This document shows, piece by piece, positions 34,187-46,943 of a stretch of 64,000 nt of DNA (within the stretch, counting starts at the first letter, position 1; each line of letters begins with the position of its first letter). The notes beneath the pieces are model-generated. The model saw nothing but the letters and a program-made list of their open reading frames with translations, searched no databases and was not told the origin of the DNA. This stretch comes from Euryodendron excelsum (taxonomy: Eukaryota > Streptophyta > Magnoliopsida > Ericales > Pentaphylacaceae), in assembly GCA_033060915.1 (NCBI GenBank), contig CM065378.1, positions 50,230,001-50,294,000 of the forward strand, written 5' to 3'. The position numbers and the translations under genes are program-made.

Positions 34187-34273
<87 letters not shown>

Positions 34274-34499
34274 CGAAAAAAATCTCTTGCAAAAAAACCT
34301 TTATCTTTAATGGTACCCTACTCTAAAGCCCCAAAGGTAAACACCTCACGAACTTCTTACGGGGCAGCACTATCGGCATTTGCGGAGTGTTTCGATGCAG
34401 TTACTGCATAGGAGGTTTTAGAATCAAAGAACTATGCACATTGATATTAAGTTTTTGGGGCACTAGTGTTCATTCCGAAGTGAGCATGACTTGCATCAA
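34107..34499. other. Spacer with poly-C between CACTA and gypsy fragment
   Basis: Contains a C/T-rich lead (34163-34187), the long C run, and ~230 bp of unclassified sequence. Polyproline frames here are products of the C run only. Confidence 0.5.
34188..34272 (+). repeat. Long poly-C tract (~85 nt)
   Basis: Eighty-five positions of C broken by one T at 34218, just outside the CACTA right end. It may be real or a product of sequence assembly. Confidence 0.9.
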
Positions 34500-36920
34500 T
34501 CGTGTGTTCTTGGACGTAACCAAAGGTAATTCTAAGAGCAGGATGGTAGAACAGTATAACCCAATAAGTCTGGGGTCAAGTCCACAGGAAAGAGGGTCAG
34601 CGTATTAAGAAAAACTTATCTTGATTCAGAAGTCTCAAGAAAACATTCCAATAAAATAAAAAGAAAATAGTTTGGGATAGAGTTTGATAAATTTAAACTA
34701 AACTATGGAAAACGATTTTGAATTAATAACTGAAAGTCTCAAAATCAATTGTTCCAATCAATTACTTCACTCGGAATTTCAATGGAGGTTTTTGATAACT
34801 TAAATCATTGACTACATCGTGAGTCTTTAATTCAGAAGATTTAGTAATAAAAACTATTATTCTTTAGCAATCAAATCTAGAATAAATCAAGTTTGGAATC
34901 ATAGATCCATACAATCGATCCGTGCAATAAATACACCAAATTAAGGTTCGTGCATAAATATTACCAAACTTAGTCAAACATCTAAGTTATTGTAAATATC
35001 TAGAATTTTGATCGCAAAGAATTAAGAAGAAGAAGATAAAATCATTGAAACCCTAATTACCTTCATTGTTCTTCCAAGATCTTCAATTGATATTCACAAT
35101 TGATCTTAAGATGGAATTTAGCTACTCAACGCTATGATAGATATACAAATATATGTGTAAATTTATTCAGAGGCTGAGAATCTGATTGCAAGTATTGAAA
35201 TACTATGAAATTAAACTGTTGAATCTGATTACAGGAATTGAAAAACTATTAATCTGATTACAGGACTTGAGAAAAATTATGAAAAAGTTATAAAGTTCTA
35301 TTTTAATCTACTCCTAAATCTCTCAAACAAAACCTAAAACTTGTAAAACTAACTATTCTTTATAATGGATTAGTTTGCGTCTGAATGGGCCTTCGAACCA
35401 TATAATTGAATAGGTTTTGAAAAGTTATATGAAATCAATATATTTTGGACCTTGGTAGCACTTCTGGTTTGAGAGATATGGACTTTCAAAGTTTCAACTC
35501 TGCGTACTTCAACATCTTGTGTCACAGCTTTAGCAGCTTGTACTCTGATAGCATCGTCTTGAAACCTTTGCCCTAATTGTATCCGAAGTTCTCAAATTTA
35601 AGCTCAAAACCTACAAAACAAAATAAACTTAATTAATACAAAAAAATAACTTAAGTGGTATATAAATCCCTAAATTAAGGCTAACAAAACATAAGTTAAG
35701 GTATTATAATTGTACTTTGGAGTGCAATCACACTCTCCAACTAGTTTTTTGCTAGTCTCTAGAAAAATACTAAAAACTAAAAAGATAATCTTCACTTTTG
35801 TAGGTATACGAGTGCATGTAGCCTAAGTACCAAGCCTTTAAACCCCTAAATTATCTCTAGTGGACGAGTGGTGTCTTGTGAGGGCTTGTAGTGATGATAC
35901 CTATAAATATCAATTAAAATCATCCCTTTCCTCTATTAAAGCACACGTACGAATGCTATGATTCTATCAATCAATACAAAAGAGTTAGAAACCTTTAACA
36001 ATAAGTTCAAACACCTCAATCTAGCTCAAAATAGGTTCAAACACTATTACACATAACAAGAACCTTGCTATCATACTCAAAACTCATTGTGTGTGAATGA
36101 ACAACCAAATTATATATAGAATCTACTATCCAACTGTACGCAACCTAAATTCTCTCGGAGCTAAGCTTTGATTCAAATCTCATAAGTACTAGACTCAATA
36201 AATAAAACCCTCAAGAACAATGTACAAATACCTTTATACTATATGTGAGTTGAAGTAATTATATACAAAGCAAAATATTTCACATATACTCATTTTTATG
36301 AAAAATGCATTCAACAATAATAGGAAACTTACCAGCCTCATAAAAAGAATGCTATCACTAAGAAAACAATATAATTATCATATTAATCATCCCACTTCCT
36401 TCACTTCTATATACGAATCACGTTCATCCGAAGATCAAATAGGACTTTCTTTAGGTTGTAACTTTGGCCATTTTTATGAAAAAGGCATTCAACAACAACA
36501 AGGAACTTAACATAGTCTCATGAAAAGAATGCTATCACCATCATTTGAAAATCAAATAAGACTTTTTTTAAGTTGTATCTTTGGCCAAGAGGTATAAGTT
36601 AGGAAAGAAAATGATAAATGCTTCAAAACATGTGTGATCAAGGTATATAATGATCAATAAATACACACTTTCGATTCCTCAATTTCTATTGATGTTTTTT
36701 TATCATTTTTTTTTCAAACATCTAACCTTTTATTTCTTCTTCTTTTTATTCCCACACTTCCCTTTCCCTTTCTTTGTCTCTTTATTTTTTTTCTTTTTCC
36801 ATCACATTGCAAACATATCTCCCTTCTTTCAATTCAACTCTCACAAATGATGATACTTATGTTTTCATACTAGGAAAAATACTTTAACAATGGTGTATTG
36901 AACAAAGATCACCTCAAACA
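34500..36920 (-). mobile_element. Athila-like LTR plus internal fragment (minus)
   Basis: The LTR ends at 35730: on the minus strand it starts TGATTGCACTCCAAAG, right after the tract AGTTGGAGAG. It runs leftward to somewhere near 34500; its 3' end was not resolved. It parallels the 4690-5975 LTR (shared: CTCAAGAAAACATTCCAATA, TCTTCAATTGATATTCACAA, TAGCTACTCA). From 35731 to ~36920 lies internal sequence matching the part of the 4690-10441 element next to its 3' LTR. The rest, including the second LTR, is absent. A partial ~180-bp duplication is at 36293-36590. Confidence 0.7.
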
Positions 36921-37702
36921 TAGTGTATGCACCCTACTTTTACTAGCTTGGCAATCTTCGGCCCGACTAGACTCACATTCAAATTCACAGACACATTCAA
37001 GTCCCAAACTAGCTTTCCAAATTTCAGTCCAACCAATCAACCATTTCCCAAGCCCATTGGGCCTGATCGAAGCCATATGACTAAAATGCCCTTGAGGCAT
37101 CACTCAGTCTAATTCAATTTGGCACGCTCTTTGAGAAAGTACCTACGTTCTCAGAGCAATAAGTTCACCCCTTCTAAGATTGTTCCAGACAATTTGGCAT
37201 GCTCAGAATGACATTTGAACCAATTTCAGACCCATTCCGATGGTTTCTGGTCAAAATAACCATTTTACCAGTGAGCACCTCGATCGCTCTCGTCAACCAC
37301 ACCAGCTCTAGGTATCAAATCGGTAAACCTCCAAGGCACTCCCACAAGTATCCCCAACCTCCAAATCCCCTTCTAGTCAATTCTGAACCCGTTTCGATAT
37401 TTTTCAGTTAAAATGACCATTTTGCCCCTGGTGGGCTAGTCATCCCTTTCAACCACTCCGGCTTTGGCTATCAACCCGATAACCCTCGAGTCATTCCCGA
37501 GTACCCCCATCTCTTTTCTAGTTATTCCCTGCAACCCGATAGCTTTCCAAATCAAACCATAGCCAATTGTAGTAGAGCCTGGCCACAAAATGGCTAGGAG
37601 CCACTAGAAGTGTCTCCTGGTCAAAAAAAATGGCCTAGCGCCAGTAGGAATGACACCTGGCTAAGCCACTAGAAGTGCTGACACCTCCACTGATTTTTGG
37701 CC

Positions 37703-37710
37703 TATAAATA
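37703..37710 (+). promoter_or_regulatory. TATA box of Ogre-like LTR (36924 copy)
   Basis: TATAAATA in the context GGCCTATAAATACAGA, identical in place and nearly in sequence to the other two Ogre-like LTRs. Confidence 0.7.
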
Positions 37711-39219
37711 CAGATCACCTCCAGTGTATTCGAGGTTTGAGATACGTAAAATAACGCTGCCAAACTCTCTACAGCCCTTGAAAATCCCCCAAAACCCTAG
37801 CTTCCAAGCCTCCAAGGGAGCCTCCATCTAACCCTCGCCTATACACCTCTAACCCTAGCCTCCAAACTCCATTAAAGGTTACTTCTAGCCCCTTCAAAGC
37901 TCATGAAAGCCTCTCAAGTCCAAGACAAAGCCACTATTAAAGGGTGAAGAAGAAGGGAAGACAAGGTAGGGTTCTTTCTTTATGTTTATGCTCTCTCACT
38001 CCTTTTCTTCTCTTTCCTAGTCCACTTGGACTATTCTCTCTTTTAATCCCTATCTTCTACCAACTCTTCTTGCATGCTTGAAACAAAAAGACCTTAGGTC
38101 AATGCCTAGGGGAAGCTTTGGGGAGTCGTATCGGGGGTCTTCCTTTAGCTGAACAAAGCATGGCACAGTCTTAAGGCCCCTTGCAATGTGGTGAAACTTT
38201 CAATCTTGTATGTTCATGACCCTTATGTATTAGACTTATCATATTCATGCATTGTTCTTATTTTCAAACTCACAACCTTAGGGTGATTCTAACCTTCTCA
38301 TGGTTAGGGTTTTCCTAGGAAAATGACATATTCAAAGTGATCACCAAGGTCCACATTAGGGTTTCAACCTCTAACTTGTTTTAAAATTCACAACCCTAAA
38401 GTGATTCTAGTATTTTCATGGTTAGGATTGCTTTAGGAGGAAAGTGACATATTCAAAAAGGCCTCCAAAGGCCACATTAGGGTTTTAAACCCTAAAACAC
38501 GTCTTTCAACTTTAGTTCTCAAACCTCTTTAAATTCCATATTCAATTTTTTTTTTTAAATTGGTCCCAGAGTTATTTTGTTGAAGCCCTAGGAATCCATG
38601 TCTTGGGAAGTCCCGTCTTGTCCCCTAAACCTCATTTTGTATCCTTGCATCCATTGCATCAAAATGGCTTTCAAAAACTTTGTTGCATTTTGTTTTTAAA
38701 AGAGCATAACTCTCTTGAGTTGTTTTTAAAAAATGCCACATAAAATCATACAATATTTCACACGAAATCATAAGATTTTCAAATCAAATCTATCCACTTT
38801 GGAAACAAAATCAAATCCTTCCCATTTTAGAAACAAAATCAAATCTTTCCTTTTTCAATTCAAACATTTTTCAATTTCAAATCCAATCCTTTCCATTTTG
38901 GAAACCAAATCCAATCTTCCATTTTAGAAACCAATCAAATCTTCTATTTTTGGAAACAAATCAAAAACAAAATCAAATCTTTTATTTTTGGAAACAAAAT
39001 CAAATCTTCTATTTTTGAAACAAAATTAAATCTTTTATTTTAGGAAACAAATCAAATCTTCAATTTTGGAAATAAAACCAAATCTTTCCATTTTACTTGA
39101 ATTTATATCTTTCATTTTCTCACATAAAATCATAGATTTCAAAGTTTCCATTTCAAGTGCATGCATACAGCCTACTTCCCAAGTTGTCTCCAAACCTAGG
39201 TTGCCTAAAACCTAGTTTA

Positions 39220-39450
39220 CTCAAAACCTTAGGTTACCTAAACCATTATGGTCAAACCCTAATCCTAATCCAATTTCCAACCTTAGGTTACCTAAACTAT
39301 TAGGGTCAAATCCTAACCCTAATTCAACTTCCAACTCTAGGTCAACCCAACCCTAGGTGGTCCAAGCTTAGGTCAACCTAACCCTAGTTGATCCGACCCT
39401 AGGTCAATCCAACCCTAGGTTTCCTTAACCCTACTTCACCCAACTATAGT
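39220..39450 (+). repeat. CCCTAGGTCAA / AACCCTAA-type degenerate repeats
   Basis: Many short irregular copies of CCTAGGTCAAYCCAACCC and CTTAGGTTACCTAAAC within the Ogre-like LTR. This stretch is not evident in the other two copies. Confidence 0.6.
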
Positions 39451-40225
39451 TAGTAGGGTTCAAGAATGTAACTCTGGGACCCTTTTTTGAACTCCAATTC
39501 AAACCCAAAAATGTTTTCAAAAGCTCTTTTAAACTTGTCTTAATTCAAAATGGCTAGACATTTATTATTTTCAAAAATTAATTTTCTTTTCCAAGGTTCA
39601 TAACCTTAAGGTGACCCTAACTCTCTTCATGGTTAGGGTTGCTTGAGGAAAATGATACATCAAGTGAAACATACATGGTTTATTTTAGGCTTCCTAAATC
39701 CTAAACATTTTTTGAAAACTTTTTCCCAAACCAACTTTCAAACATCACAAGCTTGAAGTAACCCTAGGCCACCTATGGTTAGGGTTGCCCAAGTTAGAGT
39801 GAGATATTCAGACAAAGGAGGTTTCAGGCCCCTTTCTAAAAATGTTTTCCAGAAATTATAGCCTTAAAGAAGCTTAGTTCCTAATTAACTAATCTCATAA
39901 AGGTAATGAAACATCAATAAACCTTTCTTAAGGTACATGAAAATTACTTTCAAAAATATTTTTAAGACAAGTTCACAAGAGTTTTTACAAGTCAAAACCT
40001 CACCTTAAAAAACTTTCAAGTTCTATTTCTAAAAACAATCCGACATTTGATTTCACTTCATAAATGTTATTTAACCCTCCAATTTATGTTTTGTTACAAT
40101 TAGAATATGTAGTAATTAGGTACTTTTTAAAGGAATTGTTAGAATTGATGCTCGTATTGTTCAAAACTTAATAGGTAAAGGAATGGAGCTAAAAAGGATG
40201 CTAAAAGCTTAACTCACTGTTGTAG

Positions 40226-40510
40226 TCATTCGGACGCCGTTTGAACGTTAGTTGCAACAGAGAGAGAAGCCTGCAGAAGTTGACAACTGAAGCCATCATT
40301 CTAACGCTGTTTGGACGATAGCCAGAGATTCAAAGAGTTGTTTCAGAACTGTATTGGTCGTCCGAATGCCGTTCGGACGTTGATTGATCATTGTTCAGAC
40401 AACAAAAGATACCTTGTTTTGGTAATTCAGAAAACCAACGAAGGATTTCCTAGGATTTCAGATCTTATCGTTCGGACGTTGATAATTAAACTGGTTTGGT
40501 TATTCGGATG
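40226..40510 (+). repeat. Palindrome cluster, CGTTCGGACG type
   Basis: Variants such as CATTCGGACGCCGTTTGAACG, CGTCCGAATGCCGTTCGGACG and ATCGTTCGGACG occur across 285 bp, ending ~60 bp before the LTR TATA box. Confidence 0.7.
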
Positions 40511-40571
40511 ATGACCCAGCCTAACTTCAAACTTTGTTGTTTTCTTTTTGGTTTAGGATTCTAGATTAGCA

Positions 40572-40579
40572 TATAAATA
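40572..40579 (+). promoter_or_regulatory. TATA box of the 40048 LTR
   Basis: TATAAATA in GCATATAAATACTTG, downstream of the palindrome block. Confidence 0.6.
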
Positions 40580-41095
40580 CTTGTAATTAGCCCTAGAGGA
40601 GTGGGATTCATTTTTGTAGTACTTTGAAGGAGATCTTGAAGGTTTTTGAAGGCTTGTAAAGGTTTTCTTTCAATCTTTATATATCTATCAACAATTTCAA
40701 TCTTGAATTCAAACATGTTCTTCATAGTGATGTTTCACTAAACCTAATCTTGAGTTCAATTGTGATAGCTGTTTGATGTAACCTTGGAGAATCATTAAGA
40801 TTCTATGCTTTTGAATGTTTAAATATTTTGTTAAATTGAAAGTTGTTGATTCTCTATAACCTTGATTTATTGAAAACAAGAGGTTTTTGACTATGTTCTT
40901 GAGCTGTAATACACAAATCAGGGTTTGGGATTATAGTTACTTGAATTGATGGTATAAACACTTGAAGCAAGATATTGTGAAATAAGATTTGAGAATCAAG
41001 GGCTTGGGTTTTAAAGCTTCATTTTCCAAATTAAAGGCTTATGACAAAGCCAATGAGTTATAAAAAAGAATCTTAATGAAACTCTAAGGACATTG

Positions 41096-42243
41096 TGTTA
41101 GTCTCAACTTTTCATTAATTGATTTTGAGGATAATAAATATAAATGTTTTAATGATTAAAATTTGGTTAATCTCAAGATTTTATAATAAAGTATGTTTGA
41201 TGTATTAGTCAAGATTTTTAAAGAATTTTATGTTAAAAGTTTAAATATATTGTGCATTTTAATGATAAATCACTTAATTTTTTTATTTATATTTTAAATG
41301 TTAATTATCTAACATTTCTTGAAGTTATTGTTAGTCTTGGACATAAAAGAAATGCATAGCATGAAGAAGACTCAGTCAAATATAATGACAAGAAAACTCA
41401 TTGGAGATAGATTCAGTATTGTGTATATAACTTTTGATCCAACCATTGGATTGACCTGATTCTTGACGTTCTGAAAATCTAACTTCTATGTTTACAACTT
41501 TTCTTTTATAGCCATTTTCAAAATCAAACATTATCAAGGCAAAAATCGAGATGGAAGTGAAGAAATTTGATTAGAAATTGAAAAACCTGTCTGACAGCCA
41601 GTAGCTTAACAGGAAGAAATCTTCAATGCTTTCTCAAATGGCTAGAAACTAATTTGAAGTTACAAATCCATCTCCTATCTTTATCTATAAATAGAGATAC
41701 ACAAGAAAAGCAAGAGACACACAAGAAATTACAAAGATTGAGCATAGAAAGTGATATTTATCAAGATCTTCAAGTTTTGAGCTTTAGTTCTTCATCATTC
41801 TATTTCATCTTTGAGCTTCATTATTTTATTCAACTCTTGAGAGTTTTGTATTTATAGTTGTGAGCTTCAACTTTCCTATATCATTTGTAAAAGGGTTGTT
41901 AAACTCTTGTGATTTATTTCTTGAGTGATTGAGAGAAACACTTAGAGAAAAAAATCCTCTTGGTGCTTTGCTTTAGAGAGCAAAAAAAAAAGGGTCGTGT
42001 TTTTTTAATGTTTTTGGAACAAAACACTTGGTGTAAAGGTTTGCTATCAACTGGGTAAGCTAGTGGTGTAAAGCTATTTTAAGCATAGTTAATTTGCCCA
42101 AAGAAGGAGCCTTAGAGGTGGACGTAGGTTTGGTATAAGAGGAGCCAACTGAACCACTTTAAATCATTGTGTTTGATCTCTTCTCTTTTCTCTCTTTATA
42201 TCTTGCTTAATATCTTTCTTATATATACAGTCTTGATATACTT

Positions 42244-42287
<44 letters not shown>

Positions 42288-42484
42288 AATCCATTGTACT
42301 AATCTCACATTGTTTATATCTTGGGTTTTCTTATTCATTACATATCTAACTTAATATTTTATATCTTTTCTACTGCATCTCACCACTTAAAAATTAAATG
42401 CATTAGATTATTTTAAATTTTAAATTTTAATTATAAACCCAATTCACCCCCCTCTTGAGTTGCCACCTGGTTTAATATATTGAC
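41096..42484 (+). mobile_element. Copia-type (SIRE/Tork-like) solo LTR nested in the Athila-like LTR
   Basis: Begins TGTTAGTCTCAACTTTTCAT followed by GATTTTGAGGATAATAAA, a common start of SIRE/Tork-type copia LTRs. It ends with the equally typical CCAATTCACCCCCCTCTTGAG near 42440-42460. An AC microsatellite and a GAGAGCTT-type leader lie between. The host LTR resumes after it. The left flank is CATTG; the right border is uncertain (TATTG at 42478 or the CA at 42484-42485), so the duplication is not proven. Confidence 0.65.
42245..42284 (+). repeat. (AC)20 microsatellite
   Basis: Forty bases of AC inside the copia-type LTR. Confidence 0.95.
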
Positions 42485-42764
42485 ATCCGAATCAACTGAC
42501 TCCAAGCTTTCCATTCATCAATCACAAGTTTAGTTTTTATATCTGTTTTAGTTAATATTTATCTCTCAATTCATCAATTTTTAGTATATTTTCACTTCAC
42601 TTTGGTAGGTTTATTAGTTTTCTTACAGATGAATCATTGTTTTTACCTCTTAAGTTAACTTAATTCAGTCCTTGTGGATCGATCTTGGACTTCACTGAGT
42701 TATTATTCCATCACAACTGCACACTGGCAGATACCAATCACAATACTTTGGAGTGATCAGTTTT

Positions 42765-42782
42765 TGGTGCTATTACCGGGGA
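42765..42782 (+). other. Primer-binding site (tRNA-Asp type)
   Basis: TGGTGCTATTACCGGGGA, 5 nt after the LTR end. It differs from the tRNA-Asp complement TGGCGCCGTTGCCGGGGA at four sites, all transitions or close to it, consistent with decay. It sets the orientation of the element as +. Confidence 0.75.
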
Positions 42783-43653
42783 ATTGAAAGACACAACTTG
42801 GAAAGCAAGCAATCTTGAAACTGCAAGGAAATAAATAAATACTTCACAAAAACACATAGAGAGCAAGGAAAGCATTAGCTAAGGCCATTGGTAACTTTGT
42901 TTATCTCTTGCAGTTATGTGCATGTTAGGTTTAGATTTTTCTTTTCTTTTCTATGTGTTTTTAGGATAGATGCATTTGACTCATTTATTTTCTTTCTAGG
43001 AAGGAGGGGGATATAGAGCTGACTAGGATTTTTGTGATACTTGTTTATAGGTGGTTGTCCTTTGCATAAGGAGATTGGAGATAAGGAAAAAGACTTTGAA
43101 AGTCTATGTGAATCGGTGAATATTTATGTAGCAATTGGAGGGTTTAGAAGGACGAAAAATCGGTGGAAGGGAACTTTGTGAATTTTCTTGTTGATTGAGA
43201 TGTTGGATTTGTCTTTTAAGTGTGCATTACATATGTATGTCATCGTACATTAAAAATATTCACAACTGCCTTATTAGAATTGATCCTTAATGGAATCTTT
43301 CGCCTACTTACCTAACCCCATTACCCACACGATCTGCATCAACCGATTTACTGCGCTTTCCCTTAGTTGTCGATTTATGACATATTCCAATAGCTAACAT
43401 CAATGATGGTGTGAACCCACCCAGTCCTGCTAACAATGATAATATTGATGATTGGTTGGTCATAAGTACTGAAGCGATACATTGCGCCATTTCACAATTT
43501 GCTCCATAGAATGGGGAGACATTCTTCCAATGTTGGGAGAGGTTTGAATAATTGTTACACGCTTGGCCCCATCACGATTTTGATGATTGATTGGTCATAA
43601 CTACTTTTTATTCTTCATTAATTAAAGATGTTTGTAAAGTCTATGTAGGCAGG
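42783..43653 (+). other. Leader of the Athila-like element
   Basis: About 870 bp between the primer site and an inserted Ogre LTR fragment. No gag motif was recognised. A phrase TGATGATTGGTTGGTCATAA occurs twice (about 43446 and 43581). Confidence 0.4.
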
Positions 43654-44987
43654 GGTCGCGCCCTGATTTTTCCGCACTCGAGAATGGTGAAAAAAATGCA
43701 TGATACTCTCTCGTTAGAACTCACCCTCCTAAAAGGATGAGTGCGACTAGGTTTGAATTAGAAATTGATTTGAATAAAAGCTTTTGGAAACAGATTTGGA
43801 GTCACCACCTAACTTTGTTAAGGTGACTTAAGTCACCAAAACTAAGAAAAGTCCAAAAACTAAACTTAGGGTTTGAAAACTTCCTGAAGAGAGAGTGTTT
43901 TAGAAAAAATAGGTTGTTTGGCAACTTTTGAAAAGATTTAAGCCCTTTTAAAAAATGACTCTAGTTTTGGTCTTTCGAAAACAGTGATCTATGGTCCAGG
44001 GATTGGTTACATATAGGGAAGATGCACTAAGCTATCACCTTATCCCGCCCTTTCGGTAAGTACATGTCTTTTCACCCTATGTTCACTAATTTAGAATCTC
44101 TAATTAACAAACGTCCAATACTATCCACTTTGTAAAGAATTCTGGAAAAACATTTGATATGATGCATAGTATGCAAGTGCAAGAAAATGATTTGATCTTG
44201 AAAAGAGATTTTGAAAAATAAAATTAGAATTTTGAAAAAAGGTTGTGACCGCACCCATAAGGGTTGCCAATGTAACCCTTTGTTGGGAATCAGGTAAGTT
44301 GTAGTTCAGACTTGGGGTCCGATTGAAAATAGACACTTTGGGGTCTTTGGAAAGTTTGATTTGAAATCGAACTTTGAAGTAGAACTTGAACTTATTTTGG
44401 AAAGTTGCAATTGAACTTTGAAATCATCTTGATTTTAGGAAGTTTGGAAAATATTTGATTTGAAATTTTGATTTTGAAAGGATTTGGAAAGTTAGAGTTT
44501 GGAAAGATTGGATTTTGGAAAGCCTTGAACTAGGAAAGGTTTGAACTTAGAAAGATTTGAATTTAAAATTTGGAAAGTTGGAATTTGAAAAGTTGAAGTT
44601 AGGAAGGATTTGAAATTAGGAAAGATTTGATTTCTATTTCCTAATGTTGGAGATTGGATTTTGTTTTAAAAAATAGGTGATTTGATTTGGTTTTCTATTT
44701 AGAAAAGATTTGATTTGACTTGAAATTGAAAAGCTTTAGTTTTGGAAATCTATCACTTTATGTGACTTTTGAATTAGGAAATCTATGATCTCTTGTAGAA
44801 GATGGTTTTGGAAAACTATGATTTGATGTAGAAAATAGAAAGTCATAATTTTATTTGAGAAAACTAGGGTTTCCTAAGCATGGACCCTAGGGTTTTGACT
44901 TGAACTTCAAGACAAGGGTTTTTTGGAAAGTAAATCTTTGAAAAGACCTTTTTGAAAGTAGATTTGCAAAACTACTTCCAAATATGG
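43654..44987 (-). mobile_element. Ogre-like LTR 3' fragment, inverted
   Basis: On the minus strand it reproduces the last ~1.3-1.6 kb of the Ogre-like LTR (50770-52380). Shared parts include the AAATCTACTTCC start, the CTTTCCAAATTC-rich tract, CTAGTCGCACTCATC, the AACGAGAGAGTA segment and the terminal GGGCGCGAC. It replaces the gag-pol part of the Athila-like element and abuts integrase sequence at 44988. No target duplication was identified. Confidence 0.75.
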
Positions 44988-45645
44988 GGTCGTGCATAAG
45001 GTGGGAACATCTTACCACTATCAAACTAGTGGCCAAGTGGAACTAGCCAATAGAGAGATCAATCGCATTCTAGAAAATACAGTAAACCCAAACCGAAAAG
45101 ATTGGTCTTTAAGGTTAGTAGACGTGTTATAGGCTTATAGAACTGCATTCAAAACAACAATAGGTCCGTTGCCCTACAGGCTTGTGTGGAAAGGCATGTC
45201 ACCTTTCTGTCAAAATCGAACAAAAAACTTATTAGGCCATAAGCCAATTCAATGAGAATTTAGATAAAGCCGGCCTTGCTAGGAAACTAGAACTCACCAA
45301 GCTTGAAGACCTCTAGAATGACGCTTACGAGAATGCCAAAATCTCAAAAGATAAAATGAAAGCCATTCATGATCAACAAATTTCTAGGAAAGCATTCATT
45401 GTTGGTCAAAAAGTCCTCTTATTCAATTCTTGGTTGCATCTTTTTTTGGGTAAGCTTAAAAGTAAATGAGGTAGGACCATATGTAGTTATTGAAATCTTA
45501 GCGCATGGGGCAATTGAAATAGAGAATCCGGTCTTTGGTGCATGATTCAAAGCTAATGGGTAATGATTAAAGCCCTTCATTGAGAATTTGGCAGGTTAGA
45601 TAAAAAGTGTGGATCTTGAAGATCCACCACCTTTTGATCCTTAAT
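44988..45645 (+). pseudogene. Athila-type integrase C-terminal half (broken)
   Basis: Conceptual translation gives [56 protein letters not shown]. After frame changes come [52 protein letters not shown] and GPYVVIEILAHGAIEIENP. This is the end of the integrase core (with the 'QTSGQ.E..NREI' helix that carries the last catalytic Glu) and the C-terminal GPY/F-type domain. It inserts retroelement DNA in active relatives. Several stops and frameshifts are present, and the rest of pol is missing. Confidence 0.85.
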
Positions 45646-45899
45646 TTGATTCTAAATAGCGGGTTGTAATCCTTGTATTTTATTTTTATTTTTATTCATT
45701 TATTTTATTTTTTAATCTTATTTTATTGTTTCACTCACTTCTTTCATTTCGTTATTTTCTTTTTGAGTCTTGTTTTGTCTATTTTTCTCTTTTAGGTTTT
45801 TCCTTATCTGATTCCTTTACCATTTTTTGTGCAAATCTACTAGCACCTCTTGGAACTATGTTATGCAAAAGGAGCTGTAAATAAAGCCGAAACGAGATT

Positions 45900-46625
45900 G
45901 TGCATTTTGCAAATTCGAGGGAGGAGATGTTCATGGCCAATTTCCATGGCCGTCAAGTCCTCATAGAGCGTTGCGTGCATTTATCAGAATTTGCTGACAA
46001 CCTTTTGAAATTCGATTTTATATATAAGAGATGGTTTCATGTATTCCAGAAGGAGGGGTCAATTAATGTTGACATGGTCCAGGAATTTTATGCTTATTTA
46101 ACCTATACCCCTCATACTGAGCTTATCTTGACCTCTACTGTAAGGGGATGTTCAGTAACCATATCCAAAGAGGATGTCTGCCACCTCTTCCAACTGCCAC
46201 ATGTTTGCCACCTTGATTATCTACCATGCCCTCGATGTCCACCTACCAGTGAGGAACTCCTTGTTAAGCTTCAGACCACCCTTGTCCCTTGGCATCAGTT
46301 TGAAATCCCTATAGCATCTTTAAAATGGGAATACCAAATGCTAAACTAGATTGTTGCCACCAATATCATTCCTGAGACAAGCTCTAGCACTACAATGCAT
46401 TGGTCTCGTTGCTTATGGTTAGACACTATTGGTAAAGGGTATGCTATATACCTTTTGGACCTTATTCTGATGGCCATTGTCAAATCTCGTTCCTCTCATG
46501 CCCCTCTACCATTCGGTTTGCTAATCTATCATTTTTTAAAAGCAGCCCGAGTCCTTACCTTACCTTTAAACATGAGTCAGTACTTTGGTAGACCGATATC
46601 TAGGTTGGATATTTCCTTTGAGTGA
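45900..46625 (+). pseudogene. Athila-type accessory ORF (plant transposon protein domain-like)
   Basis: Two frames, 45900-46349 and 46395-46625, read as one protein: RQVLIERCVHLSEFADNLLK, MVQEFYAYLTY, STVRGCSVTISKEDVCHLF, then SRCLWLDTIGKGYAIYLLDL, SSHAPLPFGLLIYHFL. This fits the ORF found next to pol in Athila-group elements (VREFYANI, 'TVRG..V..S', 'LPFG.LI...L' signatures). Its exact function is not known to me. A stop at 46347-46349 splits it. The 3' flank to ~46750 adds a coiled-coil-like tail (LHSQIQDSKAEIELL). Confidence 0.65.
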
Positions 46626-46908
46626 CCTTCATTGCTGAATACTCCAATAACAACTGCCACCCCGCCTCTATCTCTTGAAGAGTTGCACTCTCAAATCCAA
46701 GATTCGAAGGCTGAGATCGAGTTGCTGAAGACTCATGCTCCAGCTTAGCCTGGACTATTAGTTATTTTCTAGTTCTATACTGCATTGGGAACCAACTTCT
46801 TCTTTTTTGGTCTTTGTTTTTTGATATTTTCACTTTGTGATTTTGGAGTTATACTTTAGTGGTCTCATTTTTCATCTACTAAGATCATTGCACATTTCAA
46901 GTTTTAGC

Positions 46909-46943
46909 GGGGGGGGGGGGGGTGGGGGGGGGGGGGGGGGGGG
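46909..46943 (+). repeat. Poly-G tract
   Basis: Thirty-five positions of G broken by one T at 46923. It lies after the accessory ORF and before U3-like sequence, where a polypurine tract would be. It may be an expanded polypurine tract. Confidence 0.85.

Larger units (their letters stand above)
36924..40047 (+). mobile_element. Ogre/Tat-like LTR lacking its 3' end
   Basis: Starts TGTATGCACCCTACTTTTAC, which aligns with the starts of the LTRs at 48135 (TATAAGCACCCC) and 60092 (TCTAAGCACC). It follows them through U3 (ACCATTTTGCCCCT subrepeats), TATA box, leader and the CATGGTTAGGGTTG subrepeats. Here the canonical TG start is kept. It stops at 40047, where an Athila-like LTR starts, and the expected end (GGGGCACGACA) is absent. 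The left 5-bp flank is CATAG; no partner copy was found. No internal domains adjoin it. Confidence 0.75.
40048..42759 (+). mobile_element. Athila-like 5' LTR (+) interrupted by a copia-type LTR
   Basis: Starts TGATTTCACTTC, aligning with the start of the 35730 LTR (TGATTGCACTCC) through AATTTATGTTTTGTTA. Ends GGAGTGATCA at 42759, directly before a primer-binding site. Without the insert at about 41096-42484 its length is ~1.32 kb, matching the family. It has a palindrome block with CGTTCGGACG-type motifs at 40226-40510 and a TATA box at 40572. Confidence 0.8.

Noticed and set aside
34085..34411. Polyproline open frames over the C run
   Set aside because: They exist only because a C homopolymer has no stop codons; no start context or conserved flanks.
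39220..39450. AACCCTAA-like text as interstitial telomere repeat
   Set aside because: The units are irregular (CCTAGGTCAA, TTAGGTTACC) and lack tandem TTTAGGG copies.
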